Shown here: piece by piece, positions 24,971 to 34,595 of the stretch | Position numbering within the stretch: position 1 is the stretch's first letter | Layout of the letters: every line of letters begins with the position of its first letter | NCBI GenBank assembly: GCA_023229945.1 | Contig: JALNYH010000003.1 | Coordinates: forward strand, 98,263 to 162,262 | Origin: Arcobacteraceae bacterium | GTDB lineage: Bacteria; Campylobacterota; Campylobacteria; Campylobacterales; Arcobacteraceae | Direction of reading: 5' to 3' | DNA: 64,000 nt | Program-made: the position numbers and the translations under genes | Notes under the pieces: model-generated | Database searches by the model: none | Told to the model about the DNA's origin: nothing | Seen by the model: only the letters and a program-made list of their open reading frames with translations

Positions 24971-26422
24971 TTACTTCATATACGATATTACTTTGTATTT
25001 TTGCTCTAATGATTCAAGCAACTTAGAAAATAGTTCATTTGTTTTAATATCTCTTATGGTATTTGAAACAATAAGATTTTTTGATTCGTTATGAATTCCT
25101 AGTTTTGAATTTAATATTTTGTATGCAACAGCTTTACCTTGAAGCATTATTACTCCAGAAGTATCTTTTGTTTTAAATAATTGATTCAAAAATTCTGATG
25201 CTTCATCAGATCTTAACCCGCTTATATTTTCAACAGACTCTCTACTTACATAGCCAATTGACTCTAAACTATTGTTTGATAGCACTTCTTTTGCTTTATT
25301 TTCCAAAGCAAGTGAAGAATTTTTTTCTATAAAATCTTTTTTTGCTAATTCTTTTGCATTTTCAAAAGATAAAGGTTCTGGTTGAATAATTTTGTTTAAT
25401 TTTAAAATAACATAGCTATCATCCACAATAAATGGTTTTACTATATCATCTGGTTTTAAATTAGATAATTGTTCTTTATATGGTAAAATTTCAGTACTAT
25501 TTTGTCCTAAAGTAGTGATTTTCTGGAATTGAACTTCACCTTTTTTTAACGCAAGATATGTTCTAAGTGCATCATTTTTACTTTCTTCAAGCGTTAAAGC
25601 TTGTTTTAAATCATCCAATGCTTCATCAAAAGTTTTAATTTTGCCATCTTCATGCTTGTAGTCTAATCTTGTTTTTTCATAAAAGTCAGTTAGCTCACTA
25701 TCTGTGAATTCTATAGTTTTAGTAGCTGTTTCGTATAAACTAATTTCATAAACCAATTCTGATAAATAGTTGTTCTTATTTTCTTCCCAAAAATTCTTTA
25801 GTTCTTCTTCTTGAATATTTAAAGTAACAGAGTTATTATCAATAATTTTAATTTGTAAATCATTTTTAATAAAAATCAAAGAGCTTATGTTTTCAATCTC
25901 TTTTTGTGAGCTTTGAACTTTAAACATATTTTGAATTTTTTGAACTAGTAAATCATTTTTAAGACTTTTTTCAAATTCGACAGGTACAATTTTATTTTGT
26001 CTTAGAACTGTTACATATTGGTCTTTATCAAATTTTCCCTCTTTTTTGAATTCATCTATTTTGATAAGTTCAGTTGCTACTTCCTCATCTGTTATACTAA
26101 TTCCCAAATCATCTGCATATGACAATAATAAATATTTTTGTATTAATGTTTGTAGTGCTAATTGTTCAAGTCCTAGTTGTTTAGCTAATTCTTGATTGAA
26201 ACTATCACCAAAGATAGAAGAATATTGGGAATAAAGATTGCTGTATTCTCTTTGTAATTCATTCATTGGAATTTCTTTTTTGCCAACTTGAGCTACGGCT
26301 CCATCACTCTTACCAAAGTCATATGCACCCCATCCAACAAATCCTGCACCAACAAAAGCTATAACACTAATCCATATTGTAACAACTAACCACTTTTTAT
26401 GCCTTTGCATCCAATCTATCAT
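24971..26422 (-). CDS. PpiD/SurA-like periplasmic folding factor
   Basis: A 483-residue protein with a short cytoplasmic N-terminus, one membrane helix (WLVVTIWISVIAFVGAGFVGWGAYDFG, about 11-38) and a SurA_N-like chaperone region (about 40-190: EIPMNELQREYSNLYSQY, EEVATELIKIDEF). A PPIC-type parvulin region (about 225-350) is weak. This is the PpiD architecture: a membrane-anchored helper for outer-membrane and secreted proteins. Isomerase activity is uncertain. It precedes ftsA in the same direction. Confidence 0.82.
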   Translation of the reverse strand: MIDWMQRHKKWLVVTIWISVIAFVGAGFVGWGAYDFGKSDGAVAQVGKKEIPMNELQREYSNLYSQYSSIFGDSFNQELAKQLGLEQLALQTLIQKYLLLSYADDLGISITDEEVATELIKIDEFKKEGKFDKDQYVTVLRQNKIVPVEFEKSLKNDLLVQKIQNMFKVQSSQKEIENISSLIFIKNDLQIKIIDNNSVTLNIQEEELKNFWEENKNNYLSELVYEISLYETATKTIEFTDSELTDFYEKTRLDYKHEDGKIKTFDEALDDLKQALTLEESKNDALRTYLALKKGEVQFQKITTLGQNSTEILPYKEQLSNLKPDDIVKPFIVDDSYVILKLNKIIQPEPLSFENAKELAKKDFIEKNSSLALENKAKEVLSNNSLESIGYVSRESVENISGLRSDEASEFLNQLFKTKDTSGVIMLQGKAVAYKILNSKLGIHNESKNLIVSNTIRDIKTNELFSKLLESLEQKYKVISYMK

Positions 26423-26469
26423 ACAAAACTCCGTTTAAATTTTTTATTTATATTGTACCTTAAAAACTC

Positions 26470-26889
26470 TTATTTTTCTATTGGTAATTTTTCTTTTATC
26501 CAATCATATACAAATCCAGTTTTTACATTGTAAATATTTGAAAATCCATTTTCTGCTAAAATTGTAGCAACTTTTTTACTTCTACTACCACTTCTACAAA
26601 TAAGTACAATCTCTTTTGATAAATTCATACTAACTAAATCTTCAACTTGTGTTACAAAGTCATCATTAAAAACTCTTTGACCATCTTTTTCAAAATAAGA
26701 TTCTATCAAGATGGCACCCTTAGGATGCATAAAATCATATTCTTTTTTTGTTCTAGTGTCTACAAGTATAACTCCATTTTGTTGCATTTTATATGCTTCA
26801 ATAGCGGTTATATCAGCTTTATATTCTATCGTATCACCAAAGAGTGAAGTCATCAAAATGATTATTAAAAGTAAAAGTTTTTTTATCAT
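26470..26889 (-). CDS. Exported rhodanese-domain protein
   Basis: A 139-residue protein with a signal peptide (KKLLLLIIILMTSLFG) and a single rhodanese domain. The active-site loop is CRSGSRS with the catalytic Cys, and the fold is supported by ILVDTRTKKEYDFMHPKGAI. Rhodaneses move sulfane sulfur; in the periplasm this may involve polysulfide, which fits sulfur-using Campylobacterota. It overlaps the cation transporter gene upstream by four bases. Confidence 0.88.
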   Translation of the reverse strand: MIKKLLLLIIILMTSLFGDTIEYKADITAIEAYKMQQNGVILVDTRTKKEYDFMHPKGAILIESYFEKDGQRVFNDDFVTQVEDLVSMNLSKEIVLICRSGSRSKKVATILAENGFSNIYNVKTGFVYDWIKEKLPIEK

Positions 26890-27791
26890 AATTCTCCTTT
26901 ATTGTGTACATGTGTATCGTTGATAACAGAATCATCATATGGATCCAAATGCATATTAATAACCCAATTCTTATTTGATTCAATCAATCTAATTTTCTCC
27001 TCAATCCTATCACTTGCTCGATGTGCATCCATTAAAGATATCAAACAATCAAAAACCAAATGTACTTCTACAAAAATATCATGACCTGCTTGTCTTGTTT
27101 TGAGATAATGGTAGTCATTGACAATTTTTTCATTTTCTATTATAGATTTTATTTGGTCTACTAATTCTACTTCTAAAGCTCTATCTAAAAGTACGAGTAC
27201 TCCTTCTTTGATAAGCTCATAAGCAGAATAAATAATAAACAAAGCAATACCAACACCCACGATAACATCCGCAAATTCAAATCCTGTTAAATATACTAAG
27301 CCAACGCTAAATAAAACAGCACCATTACTATAGATATCAGTTTTATAGTGTAGGGCATCAGCTTTTACTACCATTGAGCTTGTCTTTTTGGCTACAAAAT
27401 TCAAGTAAATAACCAAACAAATAGTAACAACTAAAGAAATAGCCATAACATAAAGTGCCAATTCTAGATAGGTTGATTCTTCACCATAAAGTGCTTTTTT
27501 AAATGCTTGATAAAGTAAAAAAATACCAGATAATGCAATCACACTACCTTCAATGACTGAAGCCAAAGCTTCAATTTTCCCACGACCATAATTAAATGTT
27601 TCATCGGCTGGCTGTTCACTTTTTGATATAGCAAAATAGTTAAAAAGTGAAACAAACATATCCAATATAGAATCAACAGCAGATGCTAAAACAGCAACAC
27701 TACCACTAGCTAGTCCTATACTAAATTTTATAATAGTCAAAAAAGCTGCAACTGCACTAGATACGACAGTTGCTTTTTTTTGTAAAGTCAT
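26886..27791 (-). CDS. Cation diffusion facilitator family transporter
   Basis: A 301-residue metal/proton antiporter with six helices and a cytoplasmic C-terminal domain. The metal site is seen in ASAVDSILDMFVS and KADALHYKTDIYSN (Asp/His residues in helices 2 and 5), and the C-terminal domain has RQAGHDIFVEVHL and INMHLDPYDD. The FieF-like pattern points to Fe(II) or Zn(II) export; the metal cannot be settled from sequence. Confidence 0.93.
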   Translation of the reverse strand: MTLQKKATVVSSAVAAFLTIIKFSIGLASGSVAVLASAVDSILDMFVSLFNYFAISKSEQPADETFNYGRGKIEALASVIEGSVIALSGIFLLYQAFKKALYGEESTYLELALYVMAISLVVTICLVIYLNFVAKKTSSMVVKADALHYKTDIYSNGAVLFSVGLVYLTGFEFADVIVGVGIALFIIYSAYELIKEGVLVLLDRALEVELVDQIKSIIENEKIVNDYHYLKTRQAGHDIFVEVHLVFDCLISLMDAHRASDRIEEKIRLIESNKNWVINMHLDPYDDSVINDTHVHNKGEL

Positions 27792-28015
27792 TTATTTTCT
27801 ACTAATAATTTCGATTTTAAACTCATTAGATTATCCCATATTTTTCAGTTGAAAGCTTATTTTATAGTAATTTTACTTAAACTCAGATTATGTATAACAA
27901 TCATCCAATAATAAAGAATATTATTCTAGAATTTTCAAATAATTAATTTATGATATTAATTTTTATTTCAACTTAATTGTATTAAAATAACTTAAAGATA
28001 TGGTAAGGAGTTACT

Positions 28016-28843
28016 ATGCAAATAAATAATAATATTCCAAACTATCAAAGTCCTTATTTAGAACAAAATAAGACTCTAGAGAAAATTGCTACTGGTTTAG
28101 CTATAAATAAAGCTTCAGACAATGCTTCGGTAATGGCAATCTCTGATGTATTAAGAACTCAAGCAAGTGGATATACTCAAGCTTTAAGCAATGCAAATAG
28201 TGCTGTTGCATCTGTGCAAATTGCGGACCAAGCAATGAGTGAGCAATCTAAAATTTTAGATAATGTAAAAGAAAAATTACTTCAAGCATCAAATGGTACG
28301 ACTTCAGATGCTGGTAGAGAAGCTATTTTTAAAGATATTCAAGGTTTGATGAAAAATTTCGACAATATTGCAAGTAGTACCAATTATAATGGTCAAGTAT
28401 TATTACAACGAACTCAAGATGACAAATCTGCTACGGATTCAATGACTTTTCAGGTGGGGAATAATGATCAAGATGCAATTTATTCGCCTCAACTTCAATC
28501 AAATTCTTCTGGTGTTGGATTGAATGATTTATTAAATAAAGATGCTTCATCTTTTAATGCTGATGATGCTAGAGGTTTTTTGTCAAAAGTTGATGATGCT
28601 ATCGGTACTTTAAATTCTTTTAGGTCAGACATGGGTAGTGTTCAAAATCAATTGGAAAGTTCAGCTATCAATCTACTTAGCCAACAAACTCAAACTCAAA
28701 TAGCTCAATCAGAATTGGTTGGTGCAAATATAGCACAAGAGATTGGTAATTTTGATAAACAAAATGTTTTATCACAAGTTGGGGCATATGTCCAATCACA
28801 ATCAAATGTGACTCAACAATCAGTTCTAAGATTGCTTTCTTAG
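28016..28843 (+). CDS. Flagellin (short form)
   Basis: A 275-residue flagellin with only the conserved N- and C-terminal helices (D0/D1): GLAINKASDNASVMAISDVLRTQ and the C-terminal QTQIAQSELVGANIAQEI. The central variable domain is almost absent, as in small Arcobacter-type flagellins. It has a good AAGGAG ribosome site and stands alone, away from other flagellar genes, so it may be a minor filament protein. No clear sigma-28 or sigma-54 box was found in 27792-28015. Confidence 0.88.
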   Translation: MQINNNIPNYQSPYLEQNKTLEKIATGLAINKASDNASVMAISDVLRTQASGYTQALSNANSAVASVQIADQAMSEQSKILDNVKEKLLQASNGTTSDAGREAIFKDIQGLMKNFDNIASSTNYNGQVLLQRTQDDKSATDSMTFQVGNNDQDAIYSPQLQSNSSGVGLNDLLNKDASSFNADDARGFLSKVDDAIGTLNSFRSDMGSVQNQLESSAINLLSQQTQTQIAQSELVGANIAQEIGNFDKQNVLSQVGAYVQSQSNVTQQSVLRLLS

Positions 28844-28848
28844 TTTTT

Positions 28849-28895
28849 GTAGCTTAAGACAAAAAGGTTCTTAAGCTACACGATATTTTTTATTT
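28849..28895. terminator. Terminator after the flagellin gene
   Basis: Stem GTAGCTTAAG / CTTAAGCTAC (10 bp, 11-base loop) followed by ACGATATTTTTTATTT. It can serve flagellin on the plus strand and the converging aminotransferase. Confidence 0.8.
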
Positions 28896-30062
28896 CAAAG
28901 ACTTTACAAATCTTTCTATTCTGCCAATTCCGTCGATAATAGTTGCTTCATCAGTAGCAAATGATAATCTAAAATAACCATCCATACCAAATCCAAGACC
29001 AGGAACCACTGCAACTCCAGCATTTTCTAGTAAATCTTTACAAAATTTCATACTATCAGTTTCTACTTTTTTAGTATTTACAAAAAGATAAAATGCACCA
29101 CTTGGTTTAACCACACTTAATCCATCTATTTTGTTTAATAATTCACAAGCAAGATTTCTTCTTTTTTCAAATTCAACCCTCATTGTCTCTATATCATTAT
29201 CTACATCACCATTTAATGCAGTAATTGCAGCATATTGCGTAATTGAATTGATATTTGAAGTGCTTTGACTTTGAAGCTTATTAATAGCATCAATTAGTTC
29301 TTTATTTCCAGAAGCAAGATAACCAAATCTCCATCCAGTCATAGCAACACTTTTACTTAGTCCATTGATTGTTATTGTTCTATCATACATATCTTTACTG
29401 ATACTTGCTGTTGCTGTAAATGTGCTTCCATCATAAAGTAATTTTTCATACATTTCATCACTAGCAACTAGTATATTTGTACCTTTTAAAACTTCAGCTA
29501 TTGCTTCTAGTTCTTTTTTCGTATAAACAGCACCAGTAGGGTTTGATGGGCTAGTAATTACAACCATTTTTGTTTTTGGTGTAATTGCTGCTTTTAACTG
29601 TGCAGGCGTCATTTTGAAACTGCTTTCATCACTTGTTTCTATAAAAATAGGAGTTCCACCACTATATAGTACAAGTTCTGGATATGTTACCCAATAAGGT
29701 GCGGGAATTATAACCTCATCACCTTCTTCAATTACGGCTTGAAAAAGATTAAAAAGTGAATGTTTTGCCCCAACATTTACAACAATTTGATTTGGTGCAT
29801 ACTCTAAGCCATTTTCTCTTTTCAATTTATTTGCAATAGCTTTTCTACATTCAATCGTTCCTTCAACAGCGGTATATTTTGTCATACCTTTATTTAAAGC
29901 TTCAATTGCAGCATCTTTTATTTTTTGAGGTGTATCAAAATCAGGCTCACCTGCTGAAAAACTTAATACATCTTTACCACTAGCTTTTAAATCTCTTGCT
30001 AACGAAGAAATTGCAATAGTCAAGGACTCTGAAAGGACATTTACTCTTTTTGACAATAACAT
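28890..30062 (-). CDS. aspC: Class I pyridoxal-phosphate aminotransferase (aspartate type)
   Basis: A 390-residue fold-type I aminotransferase. FSAGEPDFDTP, NVGAKHSLF, the PSNPTGAVYTKKEL stretch and the PLP lysine in NGLSKSVAMTGWRFGY are all present, and FRLSFA holds the substrate-carboxylate Arg. This is the thermophilic-type aspartate aminotransferase subgroup (aspartate/2-oxoglutarate), sometimes also active on prephenate. No operon partner. Confidence 0.92.
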   Translation of the reverse strand: MLLSKRVNVLSESLTIAISSLARDLKASGKDVLSFSAGEPDFDTPQKIKDAAIEALNKGMTKYTAVEGTIECRKAIANKLKRENGLEYAPNQIVVNVGAKHSLFNLFQAVIEEGDEVIIPAPYWVTYPELVLYSGGTPIFIETSDESSFKMTPAQLKAAITPKTKMVVITSPSNPTGAVYTKKELEAIAEVLKGTNILVASDEMYEKLLYDGSTFTATASISKDMYDRTITINGLSKSVAMTGWRFGYLASGNKELIDAINKLQSQSTSNINSITQYAAITALNGDVDNDIETMRVEFEKRRNLACELLNKIDGLSVVKPSGAFYLFVNTKKVETDSMKFCKDLLENAGVAVVPGLGFGMDGYFRLSFATDEATIIDGIGRIERFVKSLK

Positions 30063-30111
30063 CTGTTTTACTACCTTTGTTTTAAATTTAATTTTTTTGA
30101 ATAATTCTGGT

Positions 30112-30633
30112 TTAATGAACTACAATTTTTTGTGTAACAGTTAAAGTATCCAATGGACTAATGGTTTCTTTGCAAATCTTTTGACCATTATACTCAGCAC
30201 AGTTTCTGTATCCCACAGTCTTTTCTTCTGTTATATACTCATATGTTGGTTCACATCTTGTTACTTGATTGTATGTTTTACATTGTTTATTATTTCTTTG
30301 TTGATTAGCAATATATCCACCACCTAATCCACCTACTATTTTAGCAGCATCTTTTCCACTTCCACCACCAATTTGATGTCCCACAATTACACCTAATGTA
30401 GCTCCTATTAATGTATCTATTCCTATGGCATTTGTGTCTTCGTTTCCACAATTAACCAATACTTCAACAGTATCTTCATAGCATCTTTCACCAGTTTTAA
30501 CTTTTGTTGTAAATGGTTTTGTAATTGCAATTTGTTCGGTAACCTTAATATTTACAGACTCTGCATTAGCAAATGACATTGTTGCAAATATACAAACTGC
30601 TACAGCAGTAACTCTTTCTGTGATTTTACTCAT
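30112..30633 (-). CDS. Exported glycine-zipper protein
   Basis: A 173-residue protein with a signal peptide ending around SFANA and a glycine-zipper 2TM domain (about 72-105: IGATLGVIVGHQIGGGSGKDA). Cysteines in ERCYEDTVEVLVNCG, KQCKTYNQVTRCEP and YRNCAEYNGQKICK could form disulfides. SlyB/OmpA-like zipper proteins sit in or under the outer membrane; the role is unknown. It is divergent from lptM-nadB across 185 bp with no other feature seen. Confidence 0.78.
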   Translation of the reverse strand: MSKITERVTAVAVCIFATMSFANAESVNIKVTEQIAITKPFTTKVKTGERCYEDTVEVLVNCGNEDTNAIGIDTLIGATLGVIVGHQIGGGSGKDAAKIVGGLGGGYIANQQRNNKQCKTYNQVTRCEPTYEYITEEKTVGYRNCAEYNGQKICKETISPLDTLTVTQKIVVH

Positions 30634-30818
30634 GACAAATCCTTTTTTTAGATATTGTATTAAAAGTTTGTTTAAAACAATTTTTAATTTGAGATATAAT
30701 TGTCTAATGTAATAAAAAATGTGTAAAATTTAAATTTGAAGAGGGTGTTTAATTAGCTATAAGCTTTAATTAGCTAAAATTGTATCTATTTTAAATAGAA
30801 AACGGAGTATTATAATAA

Positions 30819-30938
30819 ATGTTAAAGAAAAATATCTTTGCACTCATAGGTAATATAATTGTAGTTTTTGTTTTAGCATTTAGTGTTGTAGGATGTGGAT
30901 ACAAAGCTCCTCCAAAGTATGTTGAGAGTAATAAATGA
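30819..30938 (+). CDS. lptM: LptM-like small lipoprotein
   Basis: A 39-codon gene: MLKKNIFALIGN, a hydrophobic stretch, the lipobox VVGC and the tail CGYKAPPKYVESNK. The CGxKxPPxY pattern after the lipid-carrying Cys is the hallmark of LptM (formerly YifL), which helps oxidative maturation of LptD at the outer membrane. Its stop overlaps the nadB start as ATGA. lptD itself is in the window at 36597. An upstream CGGAG lies ten bases before the ATG. Confidence 0.8.
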   Translation: MLKKNIFALIGNIIVVFVLAFSVVGCGYKAPPKYVESNK

Positions 30939-32392
30939 TATATGATTACATTATCATAGGTACAGGAGTGGCGGGACTTAGTGCTGCTAGCTATATTCCA
31001 GAAAATAAAAAAGTATTATTAGTGTGCAAAAAAGCTCCTTGGGAGTGTAACACCTTTTGGGCTCAAGGTGGTGTAGCAACTGCTGTAGATGAAAATGATA
31101 TCCCTTCACACATAAGTGATACGATAGAAGCTGGTGCTAAAGAAAATGATGTGGCAGCGGTTGAAAAGCTTAGCAAAACATCACTTGAAACCATAGAAGA
31201 TTTGATAGAAAAGGGTTTTGAATTTGATAAGAATGATTCAGGAGAGCTAGCTTTTACAAAAGAAGCAGCACATTCAAGAAGCAGAATTCTTCATGCAGAT
31301 GGTGATGCTACTGGAAGAATGCTTCATATTTTTTTATTAGGAACTTGTCCTCATGAAGTGGTAACTGAATCAATAGTAATTGATTTATTAATTCAAGATG
31401 ATATTTGTTATGGTGCAGTTATTAGAACAGGTGAAAAACAACGAGTTGTTTATGCTCACAATACTATTATAGCAAGTGGTGGAATAGGCTCTATTTACAA
31501 ATATCATACAAACTCAACTACAGTTTCTGGTGATATACAAGGGATATGTCTTGAAAAAGGTTTGGCTTTGAAAGATATGGAAATGATGCAGTTTCATCCG
31601 ACTGTTTTTATAGATACTGATTTTGCCAGAAAACCACTACTAAGTGAAGCCCTAAGAGGTGAAGGTGCAGAGATAGAGGACGAAGATGGAAGAAGATTTT
31701 TGTTTGATTATCACGCTGATGGAGAATTGGCTCCTAGAGATGTGGTTAGTCGTGCTATATTTGACTATGCACAAAAAACTTCTTCACAGGTTTACTTATC
31801 TTTTAAAAATTTCAAAAAAGCTTTTTTCAAAAAAAGATTTCCAAATATTTATAAAAATCTAAAAGAACTTGGCTTTGAGTTACCTTTTGAAAGAGTTCCT
31901 ATTTCTCCAGCTTTTCACTATGCCATGGGTGGAATAGAGACAAATATCAATGCCAAAGTAAAAGGGATGAAAAATCTTTATGCTATAGGTGAGGTTGTTT
32001 GTACTGGTGTACATGGAGCCAATAGACTCGCATCAAATTCATTACTTGAAGGGTTGGTATTTTCAAAGATTGCAGTTATGAATTCACTAAAAGATGATTT
32101 CAAAGTCGAACCTAGTGAATATAAATCATTAATCAAACATTATACTTTGTATAAGCCAACAGATAAAGTAATAAAAAATGATTTAAGAGAGCTTATGTGG
32201 ACACATGCAGGGATAAGAAGGACAGAAGAAGGTCTTGAGCTTGCATTAGAAAAAGTCAATTATTACTTATCATGTGATATTGGAAGATTGCTAAAATTAA
32301 GATTACTGACAGCCAAATCAATCTTAGAAGCTGCATTAAAAAGAAAAGAGTCAATCGGGGCTCATTATATTTTATTAAAAGGAAAAGAATGA
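30935..32392 (+). CDS. nadB: L-aspartate oxidase
   Basis: Flavoprotein that oxidises aspartate to iminoaspartate, first step of de novo NAD synthesis. The 485-residue protein starts with the FAD-binding YIIIGTGVAGLSAA, has the active-site AHSRSRILHADGDATGR and the HPT motif QFHPTVF, then HYAMGGI and GEVVCTGVHGANRLASNS. It overlaps lptM upstream and guaA downstream by four bases each. nadA and nadC are not in the window. Confidence 0.95.
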   Translation: MIYDYIIIGTGVAGLSAASYIPENKKVLLVCKKAPWECNTFWAQGGVATAVDENDIPSHISDTIEAGAKENDVAAVEKLSKTSLETIEDLIEKGFEFDKNDSGELAFTKEAAHSRSRILHADGDATGRMLHIFLLGTCPHEVVTESIVIDLLIQDDICYGAVIRTGEKQRVVYAHNTIIASGGIGSIYKYHTNSTTVSGDIQGICLEKGLALKDMEMMQFHPTVFIDTDFARKPLLSEALRGEGAEIEDEDGRRFLFDYHADGELAPRDVVSRAIFDYAQKTSSQVYLSFKNFKKAFFKKRFPNIYKNLKELGFELPFERVPISPAFHYAMGGIETNINAKVKGMKNLYAIGEVVCTGVHGANRLASNSLLEGLVFSKIAVMNSLKDDFKVEPSEYKSLIKHYTLYKPTDKVIKNDLRELMWTHAGIRRTEEGLELALEKVNYYLSCDIGRLLKLRLLTAKSILEAALKRKESIGAHYILLKGKE

Positions 32393-33924
32393 ATCATGTA
32401 CCTATATTAGTTTTGGATTTTGGATCTCAATATACACAACTTATTGCTAGAAAACTTAGAGAAAATGGAGTTTACAGTGAGATAGTACCTTATAATGAGG
32501 ACATAACACTCATAAAAGCAAGAACTCCAAGAGGGATTATTCTATCAGGTGGTCCAGCATCAGTATATGCAAAGGACTCTTATCATCCAAGTCCTGAAGT
32601 TTTTAACCTAGGATTGCCAATACTTGGTATTTGTTATGGTATGCAACTTATTGCTCACTCTATGGGTGGAAGTGTTATTGCTGCGGATCATCATGAGTAT
32701 GGAAAAGCAAAATTAAATATTGAAGGCAATTGCCCAATTTTCAAAGATACACAAGATGGTCAAATAGTTTGGATGAGTCATGGTGATAAGGTAGATGTAT
32801 TGCCAAGTGGTTTTAGTAAAATTGCATATAGTGATAACTCACCTTATGCAGCTATTGCAAATATGGATAAAAATATTTTTGCATTCCAATTTCATCCTGA
32901 AGTTTATCACTCACAAGAAGGGTCAAAACTATTAAAAAACTTTGCAAAATATATCTGTGGCTGTGAAAGCACATGGAATATGGGAAATTTTGCAAAAGAA
33001 CAAATTGCTAAAGTTCAAGCAAAAGTTGGAAAAGATAAAGTTCTTTGTGGAGTAAGTGGTGGAGTTGATAGCTCTGTTGTCGCTACACTTTTGGCTGAAG
33101 CAATAGGAGATCAACTTATTCCTGTATTTGTAGATAATGGACTTTTAAGAGCAAATGAAAGAGAACAAGTTGAAGCTATGTTTAAAAGTAGGGGGGTTGA
33201 TCTGATAACAGTTGATGCTAGCGAGATTTTTCTTGGTAGATTGGCTGGAATTACAGACCCTGAGAGAAAAAGAAAAATCATTGGAGAAACTTTTATTGAA
33301 GTATTTGATACAGAAGCGAAAAAACATGATGGTATCAAATATTTAGCACAAGGTACACTTTATACTGATGTTATAGAATCAGTTGCAGTAAAAGGACCTA
33401 GTAAAACTATAAAATCACATCACAATGTTGGTGGACTTCCTGATTGGATGACTTTTGAGCTTATTGAGCCTTTAAGAGAAATATTCAAAGATGAAGTGAG
33501 AATTCTTGGACTTGAGCTTGGACTTCCAAGAGATATGATAGGTCGTCATCCTTTCCCAGGACCTGGTCTTGCTATCAGAATAATGGGTGAAGTAAACAAA
33601 GATGATTTAGAGATTTTAAGAGCTGCTGATACAATTATGCTAGATGTATTAAGAGCTAGTGGGTATTATGATAAAACATGGCAAGCGTTTACTGTACTTT
33701 TAAATGTTAAATCAGTAGGTGTAATGGGTGATAATAGAACTTATGATAACACAGCTTGTATTAGAATAGTTGAAGCAACAGATGGTATGACTGCAACTTT
33801 TGCTCATATTCCTCACGATATATTAGAGCAAATGAGTAGAAGAATTATAAACGAAGTTGATGGTATCAATAGGGTTGTATATGATATTAGCTCAAAACCA
33901 CCAGCTACAATAGAATGGGAATAA
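32389..33924 (+). CDS. guaA: GMP synthase (glutamine-hydrolysing)
   Basis: Converts XMP to GMP using ATP and glutamine. The N-terminal class I amidotransferase domain (1-190) shows the Cys in GICYGMQLI and the HPEVYHS triad His. The ATP pyrophosphatase domain has SGGVDSSVVA, and the C-terminal dimerisation domain ends with ATIEWE, the usual GuaA end. 511 residues is the standard length. It sits between nadB and hemD. Confidence 0.97.
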   Translation: MNHVPILVLDFGSQYTQLIARKLRENGVYSEIVPYNEDITLIKARTPRGIILSGGPASVYAKDSYHPSPEVFNLGLPILGICYGMQLIAHSMGGSVIAADHHEYGKAKLNIEGNCPIFKDTQDGQIVWMSHGDKVDVLPSGFSKIAYSDNSPYAAIANMDKNIFAFQFHPEVYHSQEGSKLLKNFAKYICGCESTWNMGNFAKEQIAKVQAKVGKDKVLCGVSGGVDSSVVATLLAEAIGDQLIPVFVDNGLLRANEREQVEAMFKSRGVDLITVDASEIFLGRLAGITDPERKRKIIGETFIEVFDTEAKKHDGIKYLAQGTLYTDVIESVAVKGPSKTIKSHHNVGGLPDWMTFELIEPLREIFKDEVRILGLELGLPRDMIGRHPFPGPGLAIRIMGEVNKDDLEILRAADTIMLDVLRASGYYDKTWQAFTVLLNVKSVGVMGDNRTYDNTACIRIVEATDGMTATFAHIPHDILEQMSRRIINEVDGINRVVYDISSKPPATIEWE

Positions 33925-33927
33925 AAA

Positions 33928-34560
33928 TTGTCAAAAATATTTTTGACAAACAATGACAAAATATATGAAGGGGTAGTTAATCTGCCCCTTTTGGATATTA
34001 AGTTTTTAGATATTGATATAGATTTATCTGATATAGATGCTTTGGTGTTTACTTCAAAAAATAGTGCTAAGGCACTTGAACTATCAAATCTTATATGGAA
34101 ACAAATCCCAGCTTATTGTATTGCTGAGCCAACAAGTACTTATATAAAATCTCTTAATGCAAATTTGGTATACACTGGGACAAATGGTCATGGAAATGAA
34201 TTTGCCAAACAATTAATATCTTTATTAAAAGATAAAAAAGTGCTTTATTTAAGAGCAAAAGAGGTTGTTTCAGACTTAGAATCTATACTTGAATCAAATG
34301 GTGTACTTTTATCTTCTCTTGTTGTTTACGAAACAATTTGTTCAAAACTTAACAATATCGAGATAGAACAAGATTCAACTATTATCTTCACTTCCCCATC
34401 TTCAATAAAGTGTTTTTTCAAAAATTTCAATTGGAATGATAGTTTTAAGGCTATTTGTATAGGTAAAACAACCGCTAAGTATATGCCAAAAAATATAAAT
34501 TTCCAAATACCTGAGAAAACTTCAATCGAAGCTTGTATAAACTTAGCAAAATTAATTTAA
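33928..34560 (+). CDS. hemD: Uroporphyrinogen-III synthase
   Basis: A 210-residue protein of the HemD fold: two alternating domains with ALVFTSKNSAKAL, YLRAKEVVSDLESIL, TIIFTSPSSIKCFF and ICIGKTTAKYM. It closes hydroxymethylbilane into uroporphyrinogen III for heme. Sequence conservation in this family is low, and the assignment depends on the paired FTSxxS and IGxxTA motifs, which are clear. The start is a TTG at 33928, three bases after guaA. Confidence 0.85.
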   Translation: MSKIFLTNNDKIYEGVVNLPLLDIKFLDIDIDLSDIDALVFTSKNSAKALELSNLIWKQIPAYCIAEPTSTYIKSLNANLVYTGTNGHGNEFAKQLISLLKDKKVLYLRAKEVVSDLESILESNGVLLSSLVVYETICSKLNNIEIEQDSTIIFTSPSSIKCFFKNFNWNDSFKAICIGKTTAKYMPKNINFQIPEKTSIEACINLAKLI

Positions 34561-34567
34561 AATTAGC

Positions 34568-34573
34568 TATAAT
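34568..34573 (+). promoter_or_regulatory. -10 box of the 6S-like RNA
   Basis: TATAAT at 34568-34573, with a second TATAAA-like stretch near 34590. Either would start transcription a few bases before the paired 5' end of the RNA. No strong -35 is seen, which is common in this phylum. Confidence 0.4.
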
Positions 34574-34595
34574 AAGATTATATTTTAATATAAAA

